From the NCBI RefSeq assembly GCF_008831285.2, contig NW_022205053.1, forward strand, positions 1 to 28,903: 28,903 bases of DNA. The letters are read 5' to 3'. The position numbers and the translations under genes were made by a program. The notes under the pieces were generated by a model. That model saw only the letters and a list, made by a program, of their open reading frames with translations. It was not told where the DNA came from and did not search any database. How positions within the stretch are numbered: the stretch's first letter is position 1; each line of letters begins with the position of its first letter. Positions 9,360 through 18,447 of this stretch are shown here, in pieces. This DNA comes from Nymphaea colorata (taxonomy: Eukaryota > Streptophyta > Magnoliopsida > Nymphaeales > Nymphaeaceae).

Positions 9360-10234
9360 TAAGGCTGGGCATTGGCCGGGCTGGCCCGGCCCGATAAAAT
9401 TATAAAAACCGAAGCTCGGTATTGGAAACGGGCCAGCCCGAGGCCCGGCCCATTTAGAAACGGGCCGAGCCAGGCCCATGCAATATCGGCCCTCGGGCTT
9501 TGATTTATGCCCAAGGCCCGGCCCGGCTCGATTATTAACGGGCTGGGCGGGCTGGACTGGGCTTTTGGGCTGGTCGGGCCCGGCCTCGAGTCGGTCCGGG
9601 CTTTCCTTTTCTTCATTTTTTCTCCCTTCTCAAGTTTCTGAAAACCCTAACCCTTCCCAACCCTAGCCCCAATATCGAAAAGAATTAATATGGAACTGGG
9701 CATTGGAAGCCAGCCGCCGCCATCCACTTCCCACCACCAACCTCTGCTGGCTACGGCAGACTCCCCACGGCCTTCTTTCTATGTCGCCTTCGCCCAACAC
9801 CACCTCCACCGATAAGACCAACGCCTCCTCCTCCGCCTTCTCCCAACGCCTCCTCCTCTGGTGAGCCCAAGGCCTCCTCCTCCGCCTTCGCCCAATGCCT
9901 CCTCCTCCTCCGCCTTCGCCTAATGCCTCCTCCTCCGGTGAGCCCCTTCCTTGCCAGCGCTGCCGCTCTTCGCCCGCCCTCCCTGCAAGTTTGTAACCTC
10001 AAACATCTACTTCGGTCTTCAACAAAACAGCGAAAAGAAGAGGAAGAAAACCCTAACTCCCTAACTCCATTTATTTTTGAAAAAAAAATAAATTTGTTGT
10101 CGGGATTTTTGGGCCCCCGATAATCACTGTTGGAGGCCCGAGCTCGGCCCGTTAATTACCGGGTCGGGTGGGCCCGGAAAAAAAAGCCCGAATACCGGGT
10201 ACCCGGCGGTGGCCCGGACCGGTGCCCAGGCTTA
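9360..10234. mobile_element. Non-autonomous hAT-like element nested in copia element 1
   Basis: This 875-bp element has imperfect terminal inverted repeats: TAAGGCTGGGCATTGGCCGG at the left, and TAAGCCTGGGCACCGGTCCG when the right end is read on the minus strand. An 8-bp target duplication flanks it. Both subterminal regions are dense in GGCCCG/CGGGCC motifs (9370-9600 and 10125-10225). The interior holds a GC-rich proline-codon-like repeat and a fragment with CCCTAACCC-type sequence. No transposase is encoded, so movement would need a hAT transposase in trans. Interior GC content is unlike the AT-rich surroundings. Confidence 0.85.
9780..9960. repeat. GC-rich minisatellite inside the nested element
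   Basis: Variant units built on GCCTCCTCCTCCGCCTTCGC and CCCAAYGCCTCCTCCTC recur about five to six times between 9780 and 9940, with a GGTGAGCCC variant appearing twice (near 9860 and 9937). Confidence 0.75.
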
Positions 10235-10242
10235 GATAGCAT
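10235..10242. repeat. 8-bp target-site duplication of the nested hAT-like element, right copy
   Basis: GATAGCAT here differs by one base from GATACCAT at 9352-9359. Its last T is also the first base of the LTR, so the insertion fell on the LTR/primer-site boundary. Confidence 0.85.
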
Positions 10243-10595
10243 GAAGACAAGGTAAAAGAGAGCGAGGAAAACCAGATATAACGTGGTTCGGTTTGTTGAA
10301 ACCTACGTCCACGGCTAGAAGGCACTCAGACTGTATTCTTATTGATAAAGAAGAAGGTGATATACAATGACAGGAATGAGTCCCTTTTCTAGGGAAAAAT
10401 TTCACGTTTTATCATAGGCAACATTTTTCTTGCCATGAAATCTTTGATTGATCCCAAGATTGTCGCCTTTCTTTTTCTTAAGATCTTGCTGCCTTTTTCA
10501 TCCGATCATAATCTTCAATTACCAGCTCTTCATCCGTTTTCTGCTTTTCTTTATCTTCTCCAACGGATTTGTCGCTCTTACCATTTTCCTTAACA
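10242..10595 (-). repeat. 5' LTR of copia element 1
   Basis: This 354-bp LTR starts TGAAGACAAGG and ends TTCCTTAACA on the plus strand, with long shared tracts with 4085-4445 (for example ACCAGATATAACGTGGTTCG). As the upstream LTR for minus-strand transcription it should carry the promoter, but the TATA position (10384-10391) reads TAGAAAAG where the 3' LTR has TATAAAAG. Confidence 0.93.
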
Positions 10596-10600
10596 ATACT
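10596..10600. repeat. Target-site duplication of copia element 1, right copy
   Basis: ATACT is identical to 4080-4084 and directly abuts the LTR end TTAACA. Confidence 0.93.
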
Positions 10601-11209
10601 CAATCCATGCTTGGATGCGTGTCCGGTTGTCTAGAACCACCCGTTCTTTCTTGCTAGTCTCTGTATAGTAAGCCGCAGTTGCAGAGGTATTGGAGATCAC
10701 AATGTTAACGTCGATGCCCACATGGTTTGAATCGATGTCCTGCAAATTTACTTGCTGAGAGGTGTCGAATTCGACCATGAATATATGATTGCTTGAGTTC
10801 CCGTTGTTCGACTCGTTGAAGAGGCCGAGTTAGCGGCCTTCAACAGCGGAGAAGTTGGTGGAGGGCGCCACAACAAAGGCCATGCCCTTGCCACCCGATT
10901 CCTGGAACTTTGATGCGATTTCAAGCACAAAGCATGTACTAAAGCATTTAGTTGTCTTAGCAGCAGGCAGTTTTTTGGTTGCGAAGTGTTGGGGAATAAG
11001 GCATGGACTTTGATGCCAGGAAGTTCCGGGGTATGTTGACCGTCAGTTAGTTGAAGACCCCCCGTTGGGGTGACGGGTGCAGAACAAGATAATATCAAGT
11101 CTGACCGATGGAAGCCATTGAAGAGGAAGGCGCTGTTGAGTGAAGTTGGAGATCTGCAGAAGTGAACAAGAAGGAAGAACAGGAGAAACCGTGAAAGCCG
11201 AAGTGCCAT
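10601..11209 (-). pseudogene. L-type lectin receptor kinase pseudogene, part 1 (signal peptide and lectin domain)
   Basis: The start is ATG at 11209, giving the signal peptide MALRLSRFLLFFLLVHFC and then SAFLFNGFHRSDLILS and VTPTGGLQLTDGQ, the conserved N-terminal strands of legume-lectin domains. A frameshift near 10950-10970 moves the frame; the rest reads CFSTCFVLEIASKF, GGKGMAFVVAPSTNFS, an in-frame stop (TAA at 10830-10832), LGLFNESNNGNSSNH, FMVEFDTSQQVNLQDIDSNH (the V-E-F-D-T carbohydrate/metal-binding motif region) and VGIDVNIVISNTSATAAYYT, ending RIQAWIEY at the copia insertion. The gene resumes at 4079. In intact members this extracellular domain perceives ligands and the cytoplasmic kinase signals. 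One stop, at least one frameshift and the insertions make this a pseudogene. Confidence 0.88.
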
Positions 11210-11282
11210 GATCGAGAAAGCGACCAGAAATCACAGAAGTGATCAGTGCTCGTTGCCGCCGGTTGGCGTCATGAATGTCTCC

Positions 11283-11290
11283 TATTTATG
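11283..11290 (-). promoter_or_regulatory. TATA-like box of the LecRK pseudogene
   Basis: The minus strand reads CATAAATAGG about 75 bases upstream of the ATG at 11209, a plausible distance for a TATA box with a short 5' leader. This is inference from motif and position only. Confidence 0.5.
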
Positions 11291-11299
11291 GATGGAAGA

Positions 11300-12060
11300 G
11301 GAAAAAGGATACATGCCAAAATGGAATCTGTTCGTGTCTGCTTATTGGAATTAGTGTTCTTTTCAGAAATAATTAGCTTGTGGTTATACTTTATCGTGTC
11401 TTAATTTTTACCTTTTTCGCCTGTTATTTCTTCTCTCTCGTTGCTGTTTGAAGAGAACTCTTGTCCTTACGAGGTAAAAAGGGAAATGAGGAAAGGTAAT
11501 CATTCGGGAACCCCAACCATTTATTAAGAATGAATAAAAAAGTATAAGAATTTATTAGAATTTGTTAATGCACGTTGGATTTGAAATTAATAGAAAGGAA
11601 AACTTTTTCGGGTAGAAAATGATTTGCTAGCTATTATCCCAAGGATATGCATTCTAGATTAATAAATTCTTATATAGGGTTTTAGAAGAAAAATAACGTA
11701 ATTTTTTCATCCTGGTACCATGTGACACACCTTCTATTAACCTTATAAAAATATTTTCAAAAACATTTAGTAACCTAATTTTTAATTGAATTCATTATCG
11801 AAAATTTTTTTCCTTCCTATTTTTAGTCTTGTCACTCATTAACCTAGTATTACTCGTTTATATCTTTTTTCGGTTATTAAAAAGGAATGCACCTATATTT
11901 ATCGTGGAAAAAAAATTAAGAAATACACCTATAAAAAGTTGTAACTTGTCTGTTTTATTTTCCAATTTGTTGTCTTGAATAATACAAAGATAAAATTGAA
12001 AAAATTCATAGATTTTTCTTCTTTTCATACTACATTAGCGTAAAAATAATTAGTTATTTA
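11300..12060. other. AT-rich intergenic DNA, no gene seen
   Basis: This is the upstream flank of the LecRK pseudogene. All frames are short and resemble nothing known. Any LecRK promoter elements beyond the TATA-like box cannot be identified by reading. Confidence 0.6.
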
Positions 12061-12170
12061 AAATTTTGTAACTGATTAAACGATTTATGCAAGGGTGTAC
12101 AACAAAATACAAGACTAAAATTTCGTAACTGATTAAACGATTTATGAAAGGGTGTACAACAAAATACAAG
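12061..12170. repeat. 57-bp tandem duplication
   Basis: GTAACTGATTAAACGATTTA at 12068 recurs at 12125, followed in both copies by GGGTGTACAACAAAATACAA. The copies differ at only a few positions (for example ATGC/ATGA). Confidence 0.9.
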
Positions 12171-14249
12171 CAAGATCAATATAATTTTACAACCAGTTTT
12201 GTTCCAATGGAAATCTAAAATTATTTAACGTTATGAGAACTTGAGAAGTAAAAAATAAATAAAAAAATAAACGAAAATATTTGTAGTGGAATAAAAAACT
12301 TAAACTATGTCTAATAGCTGTGGAGCCAGATATTTTTGTTGAGGAGTACTTGATTCAAGACCTGGGTCTAGTGTGGAACCGTATGTGGCACGTCGTGGGC
12401 TCGTGTCAATAAAATATATAAATGAATGATATTATTTGACTTAAAAACAGGTCGGTTAGGAAAAGCACGAAGTGATGGACTATGTTTTTCTAAAATGCAT
12501 ATTTAATGAACCTTAGTTGGACCCCAGAGTTGTGGGATTATGCAATGCATTCCTTGAAAACTCTTTCATCATATTTCGGGTCCACGAATGCATGCAATTT
12601 AGATCTACATGATGATGCAATAATATTTTCAAAAAGTAAAGGTTAAGACTAAGTTTGACATCAGTCCAAAATTTATAATTTAAGCTTGGTTTAGGAACAA
12701 GGGTTAAATCAGTGTCATACATTTATAAGCCATTAATGATATTTTAAGTTTCTGACTGAAATTTATTGTGACTGTTTTCAAAATTATGTCTATTTTTTTG
12801 GTTCTTAGCTAAATTCATTTTTTCGAAGGCATAAAAGGCTTTTCATATACAATTCCTGTTTCTATTTACTCCTTTAATCATGGATTAGCCTGGAAAAAAA
12901 GTAACAAAGGTTATCAAGAGGGAGTGGGTTTTGAGAGGAAAAAAGCAAGTGAGGTAACTACAGAAAAATTACGAAGGGGGGCAGGGAGGCCCCTGGGGGG
13001 GAGGCTCGGCCTGCACCTGCTTCCGAAAAGAGGAACAGGACAGACCCTCATCTCCTCCTCTCATTAGGCTGATGACTCCACCCTGTGGCAAGTGGGTCAC
13101 CGCCCACACCAGCCTATCAAAAATTTCATTATGATTGCTTAAAAATTACATAGAGTGCTTATATCAGACCTGTGCTAGTGACTCGAGCACCCCTCAACCA
13201 AAATATTCTAACTTGGCCACTGCCCTTCATCCCTCGTCCAGATAACGAGGTTGCTACAGTCAGTAGTTTCTACACAAAAAAAATTACATAATTTATTAGC
13301 ACAATACACCAACTGCATACGTCTGTAGTATTGAAGTCACATATTGAGCTTCTTTGATTATAAAATGCAGAAACATTTTGAAACATGGAAGAAGAAATGA
13401 GTTGATATCTTTATTAAGATATTTTAGATAAGAAATCTTGAATATGTATAGGTACATGTTTGTGAAATTGAATCTAAACAATCTGATCGAGTTTCAATGT
13501 AATCCCGACCCAGATCCAAATTCCATTGTGCATACCGATACAACTGCTAGTTTCGAAAATTCAAACAAGACCAAATAGATGATGTGACCCTGTTGAATAT
13601 CCAATTGAAAAGTCTTGTTCATTTTTTTTGTTGCCACAAATTTTTGATGAACGCATCAAATTAAAATTTTTAAATTTTTATAGAAGTAGAAGCCGAAATA
13701 TTATTTTTTAATTTTTTTATATAAGATAAATAAAATTTTATAAAATTTACTTATAAATTAAAAAAAAATGAAGTGGGGTTAGGGCCCAAGAAGGCCCCCC
13801 TAGCTCTGCCCTGAACGTGTTTTGATGGCAAGTTAGGGTAAATCTAGCCACCCGTTCATAATGCAGTGGTCACTGAAGGGTGGGGGGTCGCTGCCCCCAT
13901 CAGCACGTCTTGTTTTGGAATACGCAAATTGTTCCCTTATTATTGATGATGGAGTGAGTTGCGTGCACTTCTTGTATATATACCAAAAGAAGAGTTGGGG
14001 TAATTTAGGAATTATTTAAAAATGTGCTTTTTAGTTTTTTAATGTATTTAGTTTATCTTTTTTGTCTTTAAAAAAAAAATTCTTCTTCTTGGTTAACCAA
14101 GAGGATTTTGATCGCTAAATATGCTGGTGCACAATTTCACCTGTTGGATGGGACGTGACGTCGTAGGCAATAATGCAACATGTGGAAGTTATCGTTGGCT
14201 ATGCAAATAAGTTCATCTGTAATTTTACCTGCATGGTTCAACAGCTAGC
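12171..14249. other. AT-rich DNA with two GC-rich patches of probable repeat debris, no gene seen
   Basis: No frame resembles a protein. The patches at about 12965-13100 (GGGGGGCAGGGAGGCCCCTG) and 13775-13900 (GGCCCAAGAAGGCCCCCCTA, then CTCTGCCCTG) stand out from the AT-rich background and resemble end sequences of plant repeats. Neither could be assigned to a family. Confidence 0.45.
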
Positions 14250-14251
14250 TT

Positions 14252-15034
14252 TCATGGAATGATTAGAAGGTAAAGCTGATCGACTTGGTCTTGTAGGTGA
14301 TGAGCAAAAAAGAAGAAAAAAAAAAAGGATCTGCTGTCATTAAATTGGAAAGTGACAGTAGGACAAAAACTAACGGCTGTATGCAATCGCAAATGAATCT
14401 CACCTTTGAGTACCTTCTCTCTGATAAAATGATGTTCCACTTCTATATGTTTCGTTCGAACATGGAAGACAAGATTCTTTACAAGTCTAATTGCACTTTG
14501 ATTATTGCAGTAGAGTCTCACAGCATGATCCACATCTTGTTTAATGTCTTTCAGTAGTCACATCAACCACACACATTCTTGTGCTGCTTGAGATACTGCT
14601 CTATACTCTGCATCTGTTGTAGACAGTGAAACTGTCCACTGTCTCTTGCTACACCATGAAATTACACCACTTTCAAGACTGAATATATATCCAGTGGTTG
14701 ATCTATGAGTTGATAAGTCTCCAGCATAGTCCGCATCACAATGACCAATAACTTGACAGGTTGGTCCTTTTTCATAAAGTATAACAAAGTCAGGAGTTCC
14801 TTCGACATAACTTAATATTCTATTTATTGCTTCTAAATGTAGCTTCCTTGGAGTTTGCATGAATCTGCTCACAACACCAACTGCATAGGCAGTATCTGGT
14901 CTTGACAATGTTAAGTAAATTAAACTTCCAACCAGTTGCCAGTACATAGTGATATCTTCTAGCTTGTCTCCTTCATCAATTCTGAGTTTCGCATTTATCT
15001 CAATTGGTGTTGGTATAGGTTTGAAACCAAACAT
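14252..15034 (-). pseudogene. Copia element 2 RNase H domain, 3' end lost
   Basis: Minus-strand 14558-15034 reads FGFKPIPTPIEINAKLRIDE, YWQLVGSLIYLTLSRPDTAY, GVVSRFMQTPRKLHLEAINR, then the RNase H core GHCDADYAGDLSTHRSTTGY and SLSTTDAEYRAVSQAAQE. After a frame break, LYCNNQSAIRLVKN and RTKHIEVEHHFIREKVLKGE follow at about 14395-14510. The catalytic Asp (DADYAG) and Glu (TDAEYRA) survive. After KGEIHL the expected C-terminal sequence is replaced by unrelated sequence including an A/T homopolymer run near 14303-14327. Confidence 0.88.
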
Positions 15035-15800
15035 ACCATACTTATGTAGTAGTCATGAGCATAATTTTTTTGACTTAAAAATAACCATTTGGATTCATAA
15101 TCAATTTCTAATCCACGAAAGTGTCGTAACTCCCCCAGCTCTTTCATTTCGAATTTCACTGTGAAATGTTCGCGAATGAGATTAATTTCTTCCTTGTCAT
15201 CTCTAGTAATGATTAAATCATCAACATAAATTAACGAAACAGTAATCTTCATACCTCTTGTCTTGACAAAGACACTGGAATCTATTGAGGCAACTTGAAA
15301 TCCACTAAACACTAAAAATTCAGCTATTTTCTCGTACCATGGTCTGGGTGCTTGCTTCAATCCATAGAGTGTTTTTCTTAGCTTACAAATGTAGTCTGGC
15401 TTCTTTGGAAATTTGAATCCTTCGGGCTGCTTCATATAGATTTCATGTTATATCCATATAAGAAGACATTTTTCACATCTATTTGTCATATCTTCTAAGA
15501 TTTGCTTGTAGCAATGGCTATCAGAATACGTATAGATGTAATCTTTGCAAGCTTCTTCAAAGTCAATGCTATACTGCTATGAAAATCCTCTCGCGACTAG
15601 TCGAGTTTTATATCTATTGACTGAGCCATCTGCTTTTATTTTTTTATTACATTATAAACCCACTTACAAGTAATGGGCTTTACTCCTACAGGTTTTGGTA
15701 CGAGTTCTCAGGTCTCGTTATGCTCCAATGCCTTTATTTCATCATTTATTGCAGCTTGCTATTTTTCAACATCTTTTACTTCTTCAAAATAAGCTAGCTT
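14995..15800 (-). pseudogene. Copia element 2 reverse transcriptase, broken
   Basis: The frame at 14995-15435 reads MKQPEGFKFPKKPDYICKLR, KTLYGLKQAPRPWYEKIAEF and the catalytic SLIYVDDLIITRDDKEE, then KELGELRHFRGLEIDYES. Upstream pieces with stops give AINDEIKALEHNET, KWVYNVIKK and QIDVKNVFLYG (about 15450-15760), so the first catalytic Asp and YVDD are both present. Frame breaks near 15435 and 15600 separate the fingers from the palm. Confidence 0.88.
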
Positions 15801-16389
15801 GATCTCCTGCATGATGGCACAATCTGCATTTGCGTAATTGAGATTTTGTTTCGGTACTCTTGTTGATATTCTTAGTGTTATAGGTGCTCCTTCTGGCTCT
15901 TCAAGTTGTGATGGTCTTTCTTCTTCTATACTTCGTTGTTGAAGAGGACTGACTCCGGTTCTCCATAGGTCTACTCGTTATTCCCATTTTGGGCTATGTT
16001 CAGGCAGTTGAACTTGTTTATCTAATCGCCTTGTTTCTATTCAGGCTCTCCTTGATTCATTTCAAATTGTATTTTGTTTCGAACATTTCTCTAAAAAAGT
16101 AGAGAGTCTAGAAGCACATTCTTCTCTTCTGACCACCAAGAATCATCGAAGATGACATCATGAGAAACATGAACTTGTCCTATGCTAGGATTAGCAATTC
16201 TCCATCCCTTCCGATATGGATCATATCCAACAAAGACACACCTATGTGCCTTTTTGTCGAACTTAGTCTTGTCCTACTCAAATAAAAAAACATAACATAC
16301 ACAACCAAATACTCTAAAATAACTCACAAACGGGTTTATGGACCATTTCATATGGAGACTTAAAATTAAATTTTGGCAATGGTAATCAA
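15801..16389 (-). pseudogene. Copia element 2 linker between integrase and RT, heavily decayed
   Basis: Minus-strand fragments such as IFDDSWWSEEKNVLLDSLLF (near 16090-16150) and peptides resembling the integrase C-terminal region (CVFVGYDPYRKGW-like, near 16210-16240) can be read between stops. This region normally carries the integrase C-terminal SH3-like part and a low-complexity linker. Order and position support the assignment more than sequence does. Confidence 0.6.
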
Positions 16390-16917
16390 TTAATTACGTG
16401 TACAGCTGTGCTGATACACTCGGCCCAAAATTTTGGTGGCATGTTCTTTGCATGCATCATGCTTCGGCATGTTTCTACTATATGACGATTCTTCCATTCT
16501 GCCACTCCATTTTGTTGTGGCGTATAGGCACATATAAATTGCCTTTGAATTTTGCTTCATGTATGCCATAAACATGTTAAATGTATATTCGCCACCATTA
16601 TCAATGTGTAGATACCAAATTCTATACCCAAGTTCTTTTCTCACCATCTAGTGAAACTCCTGAAACTTTTCAAGTGCTTTAGACTTTTATTTCATGAAAT
16701 AGACCTAAGTATCTTAAAAAATCATCAATAAATGTGATAAAATATCACTTCCTTCCAACTGATGGGTCTGGTACTTTTTCAAATACATTTGAATGCACAA
16801 GCTCGAATGGTGCTTTCTCTCTATACTTTGACTCTTTGAATGGCCTCTAGTGCGCTTTTCCATATTGACATCCTGGGCATAATTTGTCTGTACATACCTC
16901 AAGCTTTGGCAGGCCAA
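16390..16917 (-). pseudogene. Copia element 2 integrase core, broken
   Basis: 16390-16647 on the minus strand carries VRKELGYRIWYLHIDNGGEY, with the second catalytic Asp intact in DNGGEY, then remains of the third-residue region and YSRNMPKHDACKEHATKILG. 16714-16917 carries the zinc-domain remnant and ERKHHSSLCIQMYLKKYQTH. A gap with stops separates the two. Confidence 0.8.
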
Positions 16918-17481
16918 TCAACTCCCTTTATTAGACATATCTTGGAGTTTGTTATATCCAACATGAGCGAGTCTCTCATGCCAGATATTTGAAGTATTAT
17001 GCTTTCTTGTTTTGTCAACATATGTTGTTTCTACTGATAGGACATATATTGACTCAACTTTTCTTTCTTCAAATATGGGAGTTCCAAGAACATCTTCATT
17101 TGTATAAACTTTTACATCATTTGGGCCAAACATGACATAGTGACCTAAAGCTGTAAGTTGTGGCACAACCAACAAGTTATTTATCATTCCTAAAACATGA
17201 TAAACATTCTCTAAAATCCAGTCTTTACCAAGGTTAGCTACAACTTCTGCTTCTCCAATATGTGCCACTGAGAGCTTTGTGTTGTTAACAGTAACAACAA
17301 CTCGATTTTCATCATATTCATTCATACTTAGGAACTTGCTCTCGTCACCAGTCATATGATTTGAACATCCAGAATCAATTATCCAATCAGTTTGATAATT
17401 GATCTTTTCTTCTTTTTCTTTTACAGGTTTTATGTGAGCGGAATTACATTTTTCGCGTTTAATATCCTCTTTAACTTCCAT
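16918..17481 (-). pseudogene. Copia element 2 protease and gag-pre-integrase region
   Basis: One open frame reads TDWIIDSGCSNHMTGDESKF, in which the D-S-G active site of the copia aspartic protease is intact, then VVTVNNTKLSVAHIGEAEVV, WILENVYHVLGMINNLLVVP and finally NIWHERLAHVGYNKLQDMSN, the gag-pre-integrase H-x-H-like segment. This is the best-preserved part of the element. The protease would process gag-pol in cis. Confidence 0.9.
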
Positions 17482-17499
17482 TGAGTATAGAAATGAACT

Positions 17500-18371
17500 T
17501 TTCTATACAGTCTCATTAGCTCCCCCATGTTGCTCACATGTTGTAACTACATTTCCTTTATCTATTTTGACTCTGAAGTCACGAGCAAAATGACCCAATT
17601 TTCTCTAAAACACTTTTTCTTTGGTCTCTACTGCTGTGTAGTTTCTTTTGTTTTCTTTTCTATATTTTTCTCTTTCTTTTCATCTATGTTCCTACTTGGG
17701 GACCTAATGACTGGCTTAGCTAGCCATCGTGATCTTTGACCCTTACTAAACAAGACTTCCTCATTATTTACTTTCAGTGAAAGCTCAGCCATTTGCTATG
17801 CTCATGTTTCTTAATTGATCAAAAGATTCTCTAACTCCAACGAAGTTGGTTGAACTGGCCAGCCTTGAACACCAATTATAAAACTGCTCAATTCTGAACG
17901 AAGTTCACGAACAAGAATTATCCGCATATGGTCCTCACTAATCTTAGACTTATGGTCAATTTGAGAAAACTCCCTACAGATGTTTTTAACCTTCATAAAA
18001 TAATCTGCTATCAATATGTTTTCCTGAGTTAATGTAGCTAATTCATTTTCTAAAAGTTGCAGGTGGGTGTCATTAGCTCGAGAAAATAATGTCGCAAAAG
18101 CATCCCATGTTTCTTTAGGAGACTTAGCATCATGTATATGCTCTAATAAATCTTTCTCAATTGATACCTTAATTGTAAATAGAGCTTTCCCTGCTTTGAT
18201 CATCCATTTCTTCTTTACTTCCTCGTCAACAAAAATATTTGTGTCTGATCCCAATACTATATCCAATAACTCATGTCCTAAAAAATATGACTCCATGCAA
18301 GTTTTTCAATAGCCATAATTGCTATTGTTAATCTTTTCAAAATTATTTAATGCAACTACTAATGCCGCCAT
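17500..18371 (-). pseudogene. Copia element 2 gag, broken
   Basis: The start is taken at ATG 18371 (MAALVVALNNFEKINNSNYG), followed by Y-stop-K where family members have YWK, so one TGG to TGA change separates it from the main frame at 17811-18296. That frame reads MESYFLGHELLDIVLGSDTN, KALFTIKVSIEKDLLEHIHD, SPKETWDAFATLFSRANDTH and LQLLENELATLTQENILIAD, the UBN2 gag domain. The basic C-terminus and zinc knuckle region (about 17500-17810) is broken by several stops. Confidence 0.88.
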
Positions 18372-18434
18372 AATTTCATAATATAATTAACATAATTAAT
18401 CTCACTATTAAACCAGCCCTTAGACTGTACGTCA

Positions 18435-18445
18435 CTCTGATACCA
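18435..18445 (-). promoter_or_regulatory. Primer binding site of copia element 2 (initiator tRNA-Met)
   Basis: The minus strand reads TGGTATCAGAG two bases from the LTR end (…CCTACA, AT, TGGTATC). This is the normal spacing, unlike element 1. Confidence 0.9.
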
Positions 18446-18447
18446 AT

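Larger units (their letters stand above)
4085..10595 (-). mobile_element. Ty1/copia LTR retrotransposon 1, complete but decayed, inserted in the LecRK gene
   Basis: It is bounded by two similar LTRs (4085-4445 and 10242-10595), both reading TG...TTAACA on the plus strand, and by a perfect 5-bp target duplication. Transcription runs on the minus strand: 5' LTR, tRNA-Met primer binding site at 9347-9358, leader, gag, protease, integrase, RT, RNase H, polypurine tract, 3' LTR. Integrase before RT defines the copia order. The total is 6511 bp, of which 875 bp is a nested hAT-like element plus an 8-bp duplication, leaving about 5.6 kb, a normal copia length. By eye the LTRs differ at about 19-20 positions plus a 7-bp indel, so the insertion is old enough to have decayed. 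Confidence 0.93.

Noticed and set aside
9359-10123. Several frames in the GC-rich nested element encoding Pro/Arg/Gly-rich peptides
   Set aside because: They follow from GC-rich terminal repeats and a minisatellite and show no domain.
17527-17739. Plus-strand hydrophobic frame that could look like a small membrane protein
   Set aside because: Antisense to the basic, Lys-rich C-terminus of copia element 2 gag; T-rich antisense codons give apparent hydrophobicity.
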